A stretch of DNA of 6,801 nucleotides from Acidobacteriota bacterium (GTDB lineage Bacteria > Acidobacteriota > Thermoanaerobaculia > Gp7-AA8). The notes below the pieces were generated by a model. That model saw nothing but the letters and a program-made list of their open reading frames with translations. It made no database searches and was not told the DNA's origin. Each line of letters begins with the position of its first letter. Position 1 is the stretch's first letter. Of this stretch, positions 1 through 5,980 are shown one piece after another. Position numbers and translations under genes: made by a program. The stretch covers positions 1 to 6,801 of the forward strand of contig QHVX01000317.1 of NCBI GenBank assembly GCA_003222375.1, given 5' to 3'.

Positions 1-1
1 C

Positions 2-421
2 GATCCGAAGTGGGCGATGCCGGCCATCATTCTGTTGGCGGTCTGGAAGAACTTCGGCTACACGATGATCATCTTCGTGGCGGCGCTGCAGGCGGTTCCG
101 GAAGAGCTGTACGAAGCGGCGCGCATCGACGGGGCTAACCCGCTACAGCAGTTCCGCCACGTGACGCTTCCGATGCTGAGCCCGACGTTCGTCTTCGTCG
201 GCATCATCACCGCCATCGGCTACCTGCAGTTTTTCCCCGAGCCGTACGTCATGACGCGCGGCGGTCCCGTCAACAGCACATTGTCGGTGGTGATGCTGAT
301 GTACGAGCAAGGCTTCAAGTGGTGGAACATGGGTTACGCCGCTGCGGTGGCCTTCATCCTTTTCCTTTTCATCGCGGCCGCGACGATCGTGCAGCTCAAG
401 GCGCAGCGATCGACGCGCTAG
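2..421 (+). CDS. ABC sugar transporter permease, MalF/UgpA type (3' part only)
   Basis: This is the C-terminal 139 residues of an inner-membrane permease subunit of a CUT1-family carbohydrate importer; the gene runs in from the left edge. The frame is open from base 2, so the ATG at 17 is probably internal and not the start. The key evidence is the EAA loop that docks on the ATPase subunit: EELYEAARIDGA followed by QQFRHVTLPML, at about bases 104-175. Hydrophobic membrane segments lie before it (IILLAVWKNFGYTMIIFVAA) and after it (FVFVGIITAIGYLQFF, then AAAVAFILFLFIAAATIVQL near the end). The short basic tail (KAQRSTR) is normal for the family. Its natural partner is the MalG-type permease at 1322-2143, but an opposite-strand gene separates them. 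The substrate cannot be read from the sequence; a sugar or oligosaccharide is likely given the secreted glycosidase downstream. The TAG stop directly abuts the stop codon of the convergent gene. Confidence 0.93.
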   Translation, partial: DPKWAMPAIILLAVWKNFGYTMIIFVAALQAVPEELYEAARIDGANPLQQFRHVTLPMLSPTFVFVGIITAIGYLQFFPEPYVMTRGGPVNSTLSVVMLMYEQGFKWWNMGYAAAVAFILFLFIAAATIVQLKAQRSTR

Positions 422-1282
422 TTACTGCTGCTGAACGCCTTCCGGATATTGGAGGAAGGTCCCGTTCGAGTAGATGATGTCGCAATCGAAGTGCGTCGTC
501 GCGCCGCCCTCCCATTTCCCCTGCGATTTTCCGTCCTTGCCGTACGAGATCACGGTGTAAACCTGCGCCGCTTCCTTCGCGCCCCACGGCCGATCAGCTC
601 CGAAATGATAATTGTTCCCCCACGCGTCTTTCGCCGGAAGGTACTTGACGTACGTCGGCGTGAGGTACGTGGTGAGATTCTCGAACGTGACTCCGGTGGT
701 CGGGAAGTCGATCGCCGCGGCGTTGTAGCGATTGACATCGGTCGCTCGCGCTTCCCACGCTGTCGCGATCGTTCGCATGTCGGCCATCGTGTGCTTCTGC
801 GGGCTGCGGCCGCTGGCGGTGAGGATGTTGGGAATGACGATGGCGGCGAAAAGCGCGGCGACAGCGGTGCTTCCGAACCAGCTCACTACAGCCGCGCGCG
901 AAATCGGTACGCCCGCTCCTCCGAACAACGCTCTGACGGATGCACCATTCAGATAAACCAGCTCGCCGATCGAGACGAGCACTCCGGGAAGGAGAAGCGG
1001 ACGGATGACGCCAAACTGTCGCCAGCCACCCACACAGAACAATAACCACACGATCGCCGAAACCTGCTCGAGAATCGACCCGTACCGTTTCAATCGCAGC
1101 AGTCCCCAGGCCGCGATTGCGCGGGACAGTCCATAGATCGCAACGCTGGCGAAAGCGATCTTTCCTTGCCACCACCATGCGAAAACACCAGTGAGCAGGT
1201 ACGCGTACGCCGCGATCTGCGCGGTTACTGCCAAGGCTATCGCTCCTGCGGGCGGCCGAACCGGCGTCACCTCAGGTTCCAT
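422..1282 (-). CDS. Multi-spanning membrane protein fused to a GspG-like pseudopilin domain
   Basis: A 286-residue protein in two parts. Residues about 13-111 are hydrophobic with roughly four membrane segments (13-35, 41-60, 72-86, 92-111) and match no family I recognise. Residues 130-286 resemble a type II secretion/type IV pilus pseudopilin of the GspG kind. They contain a hydrophobic helix ending IVIPN (148-152), then PQKHTMADMRTIATAWEA, then KDAWGNNYHF (218-227, like the DPWGNPY motif of GspG), then YTVISYGKDGK (242-252). True prepilins begin with a short leader and G/FTLxE; here the helix is internal, preceded by PISRAAVVSW, with no such site and no Glu5. The domain therefore probably stays as an outward-facing module on a fixed membrane anchor and is not polymerised. 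The gene lies antisense between two permease genes. Its stop touches the left permease stop, and only 39 bases separate its ATG from the right permease start. A GGGAA stretch on the minus strand, about 10 bases before the ATG, could be the ribosome site. Function unknown. Confidence 0.85.
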   Translation of the reverse strand: MEPEVTPVRPPAGAIALAVTAQIAAYAYLLTGVFAWWWQGKIAFASVAIYGLSRAIAAWGLLRLKRYGSILEQVSAIVWLLFCVGGWRQFGVIRPLLLPGVLVSIGELVYLNGASVRALFGGAGVPISRAAVVSWFGSTAVAALFAAIVIPNILTASGRSPQKHTMADMRTIATAWEARATDVNRYNAAAIDFPTTGVTFENLTTYLTPTYVKYLPAKDAWGNNYHFGADRPWGAKEAAQVYTVISYGKDGKSQGKWEGGATTHFDCDIIYSNGTFLQYPEGVQQQ

Positions 1283-1321
1283 GCTTGCAGTGTTCCCAAA
1301 ATCGCGACATCGTTACACGCC

Positions 1322-2143
1322 ATGAATCGCGCCACCGCCACGATCATCATTAATGCATTACTGATCGCCACCGCGATTCTGACGATCATTCCGCTGCTGT
1401 GGATGATCTCGGCGTCGTTCATGCCGACCGGCGAAGCGACGATCTTTCCGCCGCGATTGCTTCCCAGCCAACCAACCATCACACATTATCGTGAACTATT
1501 TACGCGTATGAATTTTGGTCGCACTTTTGCGAACAGCATGATCATCGCGATCGCCATCACGCTCCTCTCGCTGCTGTTGAACTCGATGGCCGGCTATGCC
1601 TTCGCGAAATTGCGATTCGGAGCGCGCGACCGGCTCTTCGGCGCACTGGTGGCGGCGCTCGTCATTCCGACGCAAGTGGGGATGCTGCCGCTCTTCCTGA
1701 TCCTCAAGAGCGTGCATCTCATCAACAGCTACTGGGGTGTGATCCTCCCCAGCATGGCCACGATCTTCGGAATCTTTCTGATCCGACAATTCATGCTCTC
1801 GATTCCCGACGACCTGCTCGATGCCGCCCGCATCGACGGCGCCGGCGAATTCCGCATTTACTGGTCGATCGTGATGCCGCTGGCGCGGCCGGTGCTGGTG
1901 ACGCTGGCCATCTTCGCGTTCATGTCGGCGTGGAACGATTTCATGTGGCCGCTGATCGTGCTGACCGATGCCGGGAAATACACGCTGCCGGTGGCAGTCG
2001 CGAATCTGGTCGGCGAGCATGTGCAGGACACTGAATTGATGATGGCCAGCTCGGTTTTGACCGTCCTGCCCGTCCTGATTCTGTTTCTCGCGCTGCAGCG
2101 CCACTACATCGCCGGAATCATGGTCGGCGGTGTTAAAGGATGA
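1322..2143 (+). CDS. ABC sugar transporter permease, MalG/UgpE type
   Basis: Complete 273-residue inner-membrane permease of a CUT1-family carbohydrate importer, of normal length for MalG-type subunits. Six hydrophobic segments are visible at about 7-31, 71-94, 106-129, 136-157, 189-212 and 238-259. The ATPase-docking EAA loop is DAARIDGAGEFRIYW...MPLARP (residues 167-190). The usual family C-terminus is present as LQRHYIAGIMVGGVKG. The ATG at 1322 (MNRATATI) is chosen because it gives the standard N-terminus just before the first membrane segment. The open frame extends upstream to 1166, but that part lies over the divergent neighbour and looks non-coding. No good Shine-Dalgarno sequence precedes the ATG. 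It should pair with the permease ending at 421. Its TGA overlaps the ATG of the secreted glycosidase (ATGA, 2140-2143), which suggests coupled translation and a shared transcript. Confidence 0.95.
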   Translation: MNRATATIIINALLIATAILTIIPLLWMISASFMPTGEATIFPPRLLPSQPTITHYRELFTRMNFGRTFANSMIIAIAITLLSLLLNSMAGYAFAKLRFGARDRLFGALVAALVIPTQVGMLPLFLILKSVHLINSYWGVILPSMATIFGIFLIRQFMLSIPDDLLDAARIDGAGEFRIYWSIVMPLARPVLVTLAIFAFMSAWNDFMWPLIVLTDAGKYTLPVAVANLVGEHVQDTELMMASSVLTVLPVLILFLALQRHYIAGIMVGGVKG

Positions 2144-5037
2144 AGGCAGAAGGCAGAAGGCAGAAGTGGATTTGGGCAGTGCTCACTTCTGCCTTCTGCC
2201 TTCTGCCTTCTGCCTTTTCCCAGGTCATCGACGATTTCAACGGCTCGCTCAACTGGCAGGCGCACCCTTCCGACGGCGTATCGCTGATCGTCAGCCAGGA
2301 GCCGGCCGGCAGGCGCGCGTCGGCCCTGCGCATGGACTTCGATTTTCACGGACACGGCGGCTATGCCATCGCGCACAAGCCGGTATCGATCGATCTGCCG
2401 CCCGATTTCGAATTCGCGTTCTGGATTCGAGGAATTGCTCCGCCTAACAACCTCGAATTCAAGCTGATCGATGCCACCGGCGACAACGTCTGGTGGGTCA
2501 ACCAGCACAATTACGTCTTCCCGAAAGAGTGGACGCGCGTGGTTCTCAAGAAACGCCACTTTCAATTCGCGTGGGGACCGCTGGGCGGCGGCGAGCCGCA
2601 TCAAATCGCCGCGATCGAGATCGTGGTGACCGCCGGCTCGGGCGGCAAAGGAATGGTCTTGATCGACGATCTCACGCTCACCGAGCGTCACGTCGCGTCA
2701 GTCGATCAACCGCTGGCGTTCACGACTCCGACCATCGACTTTCCGGAGACGCGCGAGTTCGGTGGCTTGATTGTGGAGAACGACGCACCGAATTACGAAG
2801 TGCAAATTTCCAGCGACGCCGAGACGTGGCAGACGATCTACTCCGTCAAGGGCGCAAAGTCGCCGAGGCAATTTTTGTTCACGCCGGAGACGGAGGCCAG
2901 GCACATTCGAGTCGTTCCGCCCGCGCGGCGCGTGATCCTCGAGCCGATCGCCTGGTCGGCGTCGCGCAACGATTTCTTCACGAACGTCGCGCGCGAGGCG
3001 CCTCGCGGCGACTATCCGCGATATTTCCAGGGCGAGCAGTCGTACTGGACGGTCGTCGGAGTCGACGGCGACAGCAGCGAAGCGCTGTTCAACATCGACG
3101 GCGCGCTCGAGCCGGAAAAAGGCGGCTACTCGATCGAGCCGTTCTTGTACACCGGCGAGCGATTGCTGTCGTGGAACGACGTGCAACCGGCGCCGGCGCT
3201 CGCGCGCGGATTTCTTCCGATCCCGAGCGTGAAGTGGCCGCAGATGACGGTAACCGACGATCTATGTCGATTACGTGCTGCGAAGTCCGCAGGATACGAA
3301 TGTCACGCTCTTCGTCGCCGTCCGCCCCTTCCAGGTCAACCCGCCCTGGCAATTCCTCGGCGTCACCGGCGGCGCCGCACCGATCCACGACATGCGATAC
3401 CACAATCACATCGTCGAGATCGACAATTACCAGCCGATCATCCCGCTGACGCTGCCGGCCGGCTTCGGAGCGGTGCGCTTCGACGAAGGAAACATCGTCG
3501 ACTGGTTGCGGCAGGGGAAGCTGCCCGAAACGAGGGGGGCGATCGACGATCAACGCGCCGCGTCGGGCGCATTCTCGTTTCCAATGCATCTCGAGGCCGG
3601 CAAGGCAAGGACCGTCACGATCGCTGTGCCGATGCACGATCGATCGAAAGCGAGCGACGGGATGCGAGCAGCGGCTTTTCACGACTGGGAGCAGAAGTTA
3701 GGCCGCGTGGGCGTCGACCTTCCGCCGTCAGCGCAGGCGATCAGCGACAGCATCCGCGCCAACCTCGCCTACATCCTCATCCACCGCGATGGTCCATCGC
3801 TGCAGCCGGGATCGCGATCGTACGAACGCTCGTGGATCCGCGACGGATCGATGATCTCCGAGGCGCTGCTGCGGCTCGGGATGTCGGAGGTGGTCAAGGA
3901 GTACATCGAGTGGTACGTGAAATTTCAAACAGCCGCGGCGCCGATCCAGTCCCGGAAAATGACAGCCACGGCGAATTGATTTACTTGATCGCCGAATACT
4001 ACCGGCACACGCACGATCGCGCGCTCGTCGAGCGCGTGTGGCTGCATGTCGTATCGGCGGTCAACTACATCGATGCGCTGCGGCATCAGCGCATGACGCC
4101 GCAATACAAGAACACTCCGTTTTACGGTCTGTTGCCCGAGTCGATCAGCCACGAGGGCTACTCGGCGAAGCCGATGCATTCGTATTGGGACGATTTTTTC
4201 ACGGCCAAGGGTCTCGCCGACGCCACCTACCTCGCGCACGGCCTGGGCTTCATCCGCGACGAAAAAAGATTCATGGTAATTCGTGATGAATTTGAGCGCG
4301 ATCTACTGGCATCAATTCGGGGCGCGATGGCGATGAAGCAGATCGATTTCATCCCCGGCTCTGTCGAGCTGGGAGACTTCGATCCGACGTCCACGACCAT
4401 CGCGATCTCGCCGGGGGGTCAACTCGGCAAGCTGCCGGCAACCGCGCTGGCTCGCACGTTCGATCGCTATTTCGATGAGTCGCGCTCGCGCGCGCTGGGC
4501 GTCAAGCAGTGGGATGCCTACACGCCGTACGAATGGCGCACCGTCGGAACATTCATTCGCCTCGGCCAGCCGCAACGCGCATACGAGCTCACGAACTTTT
4601 TCATGCGAGGTCAACGTCCGCCGGAATGGCGGCAATGGGGGGAGGTCGTCTGGCGCGATCCGAAAACGCCGAAGTTCATCGGCGACATGCCGCACGGTTG
4701 GGTGGCATCGGACTTCCTGCGCTCGGTGCTCGACATGTTCGCGTACGACCGGGATGACGGAGCACTGGTGATCGGCGCCGGCATTCTGCCCGAGTGGGCG
4801 ACACAGACGCCGGGCGTGACCGCCCGCAACCTCGATACGCATCAGGGCGTCGTCAGCTTTTCAATGCGCGGCACGAACAACGCGATTCACGTGACCGTTT
4901 CGGGACCACTGTCGAACGTGATCGTGCATTCGCCGGTGCCGAAGCCGAAAGAAGTGCGCGTCAATGGGAAAGTTGTCGCCGCGACGCAGGACGTCGGTGT
5001 CCGCAGCTTTCCGTCGGAGATCGTCTTTACTTACTAG
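2140..5037 (+). CDS. Secreted multidomain glycosidase-like protein with two compensating frameshifts
   Basis: The open frame gives 965 residues, but only the two ends (about 1-374 and 597-965) are in the coding frame. Residues 1-27 are a signal peptide (basic KAEGRRQK, core WIWAVLTSAFCLLPSAF, cleavage after AFS) encoded by an inverted repeat. Residues 28-185 (VIDDFNG..., NVWWVNQ, GGKGMVLIDDL) resemble a jelly-roll sugar-binding domain like CBM11. About 190-275 looks like a discoidin (F5/8 type C) domain (VQISSDAETWQTI, ARHIRVVPP). Then comes a domain with YFQGEQSYWTVVGVDGD. The catalytic part resembles six-hairpin (alpha/alpha) glycosidases: PVPENDSHGELIYLIAEYYR (604-623), YWDDFF (682-687), then VVWRDPKTPKFIGDMPHGW. 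It ends in a beta-rich tail from about 873. The SYERSWIRDGS segment expected before residue 597 exists only in another frame (see 3262-3927). As read, the product would carry about 222 unrelated, arginine-rich residues in its centre and be inactive. It may be a decaying gene or have assembly errors. Exact glycoside hydrolase family not assigned. Confidence 0.8.
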   Translation: MKAEGRRQKWIWAVLTSAFCLLPSAFSQVIDDFNGSLNWQAHPSDGVSLIVSQEPAGRRASALRMDFDFHGHGGYAIAHKPVSIDLPPDFEFAFWIRGIAPPNNLEFKLIDATGDNVWWVNQHNYVFPKEWTRVVLKKRHFQFAWGPLGGGEPHQIAAIEIVVTAGSGGKGMVLIDDLTLTERHVASVDQPLAFTTPTIDFPETREFGGLIVENDAPNYEVQISSDAETWQTIYSVKGAKSPRQFLFTPETEARHIRVVPPARRVILEPIAWSASRNDFFTNVAREAPRGDYPRYFQGEQSYWTVVGVDGDSSEALFNIDGALEPEKGGYSIEPFLYTGERLLSWNDVQPAPALARGFLPIPSVKWPQMTVTDDLCRLRAAKSAGYECHALRRRPPLPGQPALAIPRRHRRRRTDPRHAIPQSHRRDRQLPADHPADAAGRLRSGALRRRKHRRLVAAGEAARNEGGDRRSTRRVGRILVSNASRGRQGKDRHDRCADARSIESERRDASSGFSRLGAEVRPRGRRPSAVSAGDQRQHPRQPRLHPHPPRWSIAAAGIAIVRTLVDPRRIDDLRGAAAARDVGGGQGVHRVVREISNSRGADPVPENDSHGELIYLIAEYYRHTHDRALVERVWLHVVSAVNYIDALRHQRMTPQYKNTPFYGLLPESISHEGYSAKPMHSYWDDFFTAKGLADATYLAHGLGFIRDEKRFMVIRDEFERDLLASIRGAMAMKQIDFIPGSVELGDFDPTSTTIAISPGGQLGKLPATALARTFDRYFDESRSRALGVKQWDAYTPYEWRTVGTFIRLGQPQRAYELTNFFMRGQRPPEWRQWGEVVWRDPKTPKFIGDMPHGWVASDFLRSVLDMFAYDRDDGALVIGAGILPEWATQTPGVTARNLDTHQGVVSFSMRGTNNAIHVTVSGPLSNVIVHSPVPKPKEVRVNGKVVAATQDVGVRSFPSEIVFTY
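2142..2218. repeat. Heptamer inverted repeat encoding the glycosidase signal peptide
   Basis: Left arm 2142-2168 is three GAAGGCA heptamers plus GAAGTG. Right arm 2184-2210 is its exact reverse complement: 27 of 27 bases pair around a 15-base loop (2169-2183). The right side continues to four TTCTGCC units (2187-2214) and then TTTT. Similar short tandem heptamer repeats are known as dispersed elements in cyanobacteria and, as far as I recall, in several soil lineages; this copy probably belongs to such a family. It starts immediately after the conserved C-terminus of the permease (GGVKG), as expected for an insertion at the gene junction. In the reading frame of the downstream gene, the left arm encodes AEGRRQK and the right arm encodes SAFCLLPSAF. 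The G of the ATG start lies inside the stem, so the folded RNA would hinder initiation unless ribosomes finishing the permease open it. Confidence 0.93.
3262..3927 (+). other. Displaced-frame segment of the glycosidase gene (central catalytic part)
   Basis: Between about 3262 and 3927 the coding sense lies in the +1 frame relative to the gene ends. It reads YVDYVLRSPQDTNVTLFVAV, then RPFQVNPPWQFLGV and GFGAVRFDEGNIVDWLRQGKLP. Next come LEAGKARTVTIAVP and SIRANLAYILIHRDG, and finally SYERSWIRDGSMISEALLRLG with EYIEWYVKF. This is ordinary, balanced protein sequence. The same DNA in the 2140 frame is a run of Arg, Ala and Pro typical of off-frame reading of GC-rich DNA. WIRDG (3833-3847) is a hallmark of six-hairpin glycosidases such as GH15-, GH63- and GH133-like enzymes, and its Asp is a plausible catalytic acid. 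The left junction lies near 3252-3262 (MTVTD then LYVDYV) and the right near 3926-3931 (YVKFQ then SRGADPVPEND). From memory of related proteins, about ten residues seem absent at each, so short deletions are more likely than single-base errors. Confidence 0.85.
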
Positions 5038-5536
5038 GGGAGCAGCGCGACGGCGAGTTGCGCGCTTCTTTCACGTAGTACTCGAAATCGGGGGCGACCA
5101 ATCGCGTGACGGGTGCGTAGAGTCCTTGGCCTTTGCCGCTCGCGTCTCCCCGCACCGAATTTTCTGCAATCCGATAAGTCGTCGGCGCGCAATAAGGCGC
5201 GATGGAGCCGCCGAATCGCGCGCTGGTGGCAACGCTCTTTCGCACGACCGAGACCTTGCTCCACGACTTTTGCCATTCGCCAACAACCGTAACGCGCGGA
5301 CTGTTCGTCGCGACGTAGGCGGTGTTATCCGGCCGTTCGAGGACCCAGCAGTGCAGCTCGACATATTCGTGATCCGGACGAAAAACGAGGACCGTAACCG
5401 GCGCGATTTGAATCTCCGGGCGCCGCACGGGCCGCGTCCACTCCCCGTCGACGCGCCACAGCCAGATGCCGATCGGCAGCTCGTTGCGATGGCACGCAGT
5501 GCCGAGCAGGAGAAGGGCGAGAGCGAGTCGTTTCAT
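5027..5536 (-). CDS. Putative lipoprotein of unknown function
   Basis: A 169-residue protein with a clear lipoprotein signal: MKR, a leucine/alanine core, then LLGTAC with the lipid-anchored cysteine at residue 15. The mature part is rich in Trp, Val and alternating hydrophobic residues (IGIWLWRVDGEW, PVTVLVFRPDHEYVELHCWVL, SPRVTVVGEWQKSW). This suggests a beta-sandwich or lipocalin-like fold, but I recognise no named family. Three further cysteines (63, 116, 165) could form disulphides outside the cytoplasm. The ATG at 5536-5534 overlaps the TGA of the upstream exported-protein gene (ATGA), so the two are probably co-translated. The 3' end runs 11 bases into the end of the convergent glycosidase gene, leaving no room for a terminator between them. 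It is presumably membrane anchored and part of the same expression unit as the gene before it. Confidence 0.85.
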   Translation of the reverse strand: MKRLALALLLLGTACHRNELPIGIWLWRVDGEWTRPVRRPEIQIAPVTVLVFRPDHEYVELHCWVLERPDNTAYVATNSPRVTVVGEWQKSWSKVSVVRKSVATSARFGGSIAPYCAPTTYRIAENSVRGDASGKGQGLYAPVTRLVAPDFEYYVKEARNSPSRCSPSK

Positions 5537-5919
5537 TGACGTCCGAATGGCGCCGGCTGCGTGAGCGCCGTCATGTTGCGTTGTTCAGTAACGATGACTC
5601 CGTTTCGCTGGACGGCAACTCGCGTGTCGGCGCGATCGCCGTCCTTATTGATCGTCACGGTGAAGTCGATCGCGTACTCGCCGTTCGTCTTTTTCTCAGT
5701 CTTCGTCTTGCCACGCTCGGCGACTACGCTCGCTCTCACGAGGGCCTTTTTGCTTCCGGCATCGAATGCCAGGGCGGTGCATGTGAACGTGTATGGAGTT
5801 TTCCGCGTCAGTAGCTGATAGGAGTCCATGAACGACGGCTGGACGTTGATGTGGACAGCGATCGGGGGTGTGGCGGCGGGAAGCAGCGTCACGAGGAATG
5901 CCAGCGGAAGGAAGCGCAT
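5533..5919 (-). CDS. Small exported protein of unknown function
   Basis: A 128-residue protein with an N-terminal signal peptide (MRFLPLAFLVTLLPAA, likely cleaved just after the alanines) and a mature part of about 110 residues. The mature sequence is mainly beta-type: PIAVHINVQPSFMDSYQLL, PYTFTCTALAFDAG, EYAIDFTVTINKDG, DTRVAVQRNGVIVTEQ. A charged loop (RGKTKTEKKTNG) sits in the middle. No family recognised. The start is well supported by GGAGGT five bases upstream of the ATG. A TAAAAT on the minus strand (5943-5938) resembles a -10 box, but no -35 box was found and the leader would be very short. The gene overlaps the lipoprotein gene after it by ATGA and follows the ECF sigma factor gene by 61 bases on the same strand. 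It may share that gene's transcript or be one of its targets. Confidence 0.83.
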   Translation of the reverse strand: MRFLPLAFLVTLLPAATPPIAVHINVQPSFMDSYQLLTRKTPYTFTCTALAFDAGSKKALVRASVVAERGKTKTEKKTNGEYAIDFTVTINKDGDRADTRVAVQRNGVIVTEQRNMTALTQPAPFGRQ

Positions 5920-5924
5920 CGTCG

Positions 5925-5930
5925 ACCTCC
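5925..5930 (-). promoter_or_regulatory. Strong Shine-Dalgarno site for the exported-protein gene
   Basis: On the minus strand GGAGGT lies five bases before the ATG at 5919-5917. It is the only near-consensus ribosome site seen in the window. It fixes the start of the 128-residue gene and shows that this gene is initiated independently, while the lipoprotein gene after it depends on an ATGA overlap. Confidence 0.75.
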
Positions 5931-5980
5931 GATCGTAATTTTACCGCGATCAATTCGACGGCGGCCGCCGGTTGCCGATC

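Noticed and set aside
449..1045. A 198-codon + strand open frame opposite the pseudopilin-like gene
   Set aside because: Its translation is arginine-rich and low in hydrophobic structure, typical of the antisense frame of a GC-rich gene. The opposite strand has clear membrane segments and pseudopilin motifs.
1285..1313. Promoter (TTGCAG plus a -10 box) for the second permease
   Set aside because: The -35-like hexamer has no acceptable -10 partner at 16-18 bases, so it cannot be supported from sequence alone.
1166..1321. N-terminal extension of the MalG-type permease
   Set aside because: It overlaps the start of the divergent gene, its translation has no permease-like features, and the ATG at 1322 gives the normal family N-terminus and length.
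2184..2218. Rho-independent terminator formed by the heptamer hairpin and the TTTT after it
   Set aside because: Only four T residues follow, then CCC, and the structure lies inside the open reading frame of the next gene. It is better explained as a repeat, although weak attenuation is possible.
2493..3449. A 318-codon + strand open frame within the glycosidase gene
   Set aside because: It is arginine/serine-rich off-frame reading. The 2140 frame (to about 3258) and then the 3275 frame carry the recognisable domains.
3262..3927. Programmed frameshifting or translational bypassing in the glycosidase gene
   Set aside because: There is no slippery heptamer or take-off/landing codon pair at the junctions, and conserved residues seem to be missing at both. 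Deletion or assembly error is simpler.
5955..5972. CGGCGGCCGCCG dyad after the sigma factor gene as a terminator
   Set aside because: It has no loop and no T-run follows it on the minus strand. It is a short GC palindrome only.
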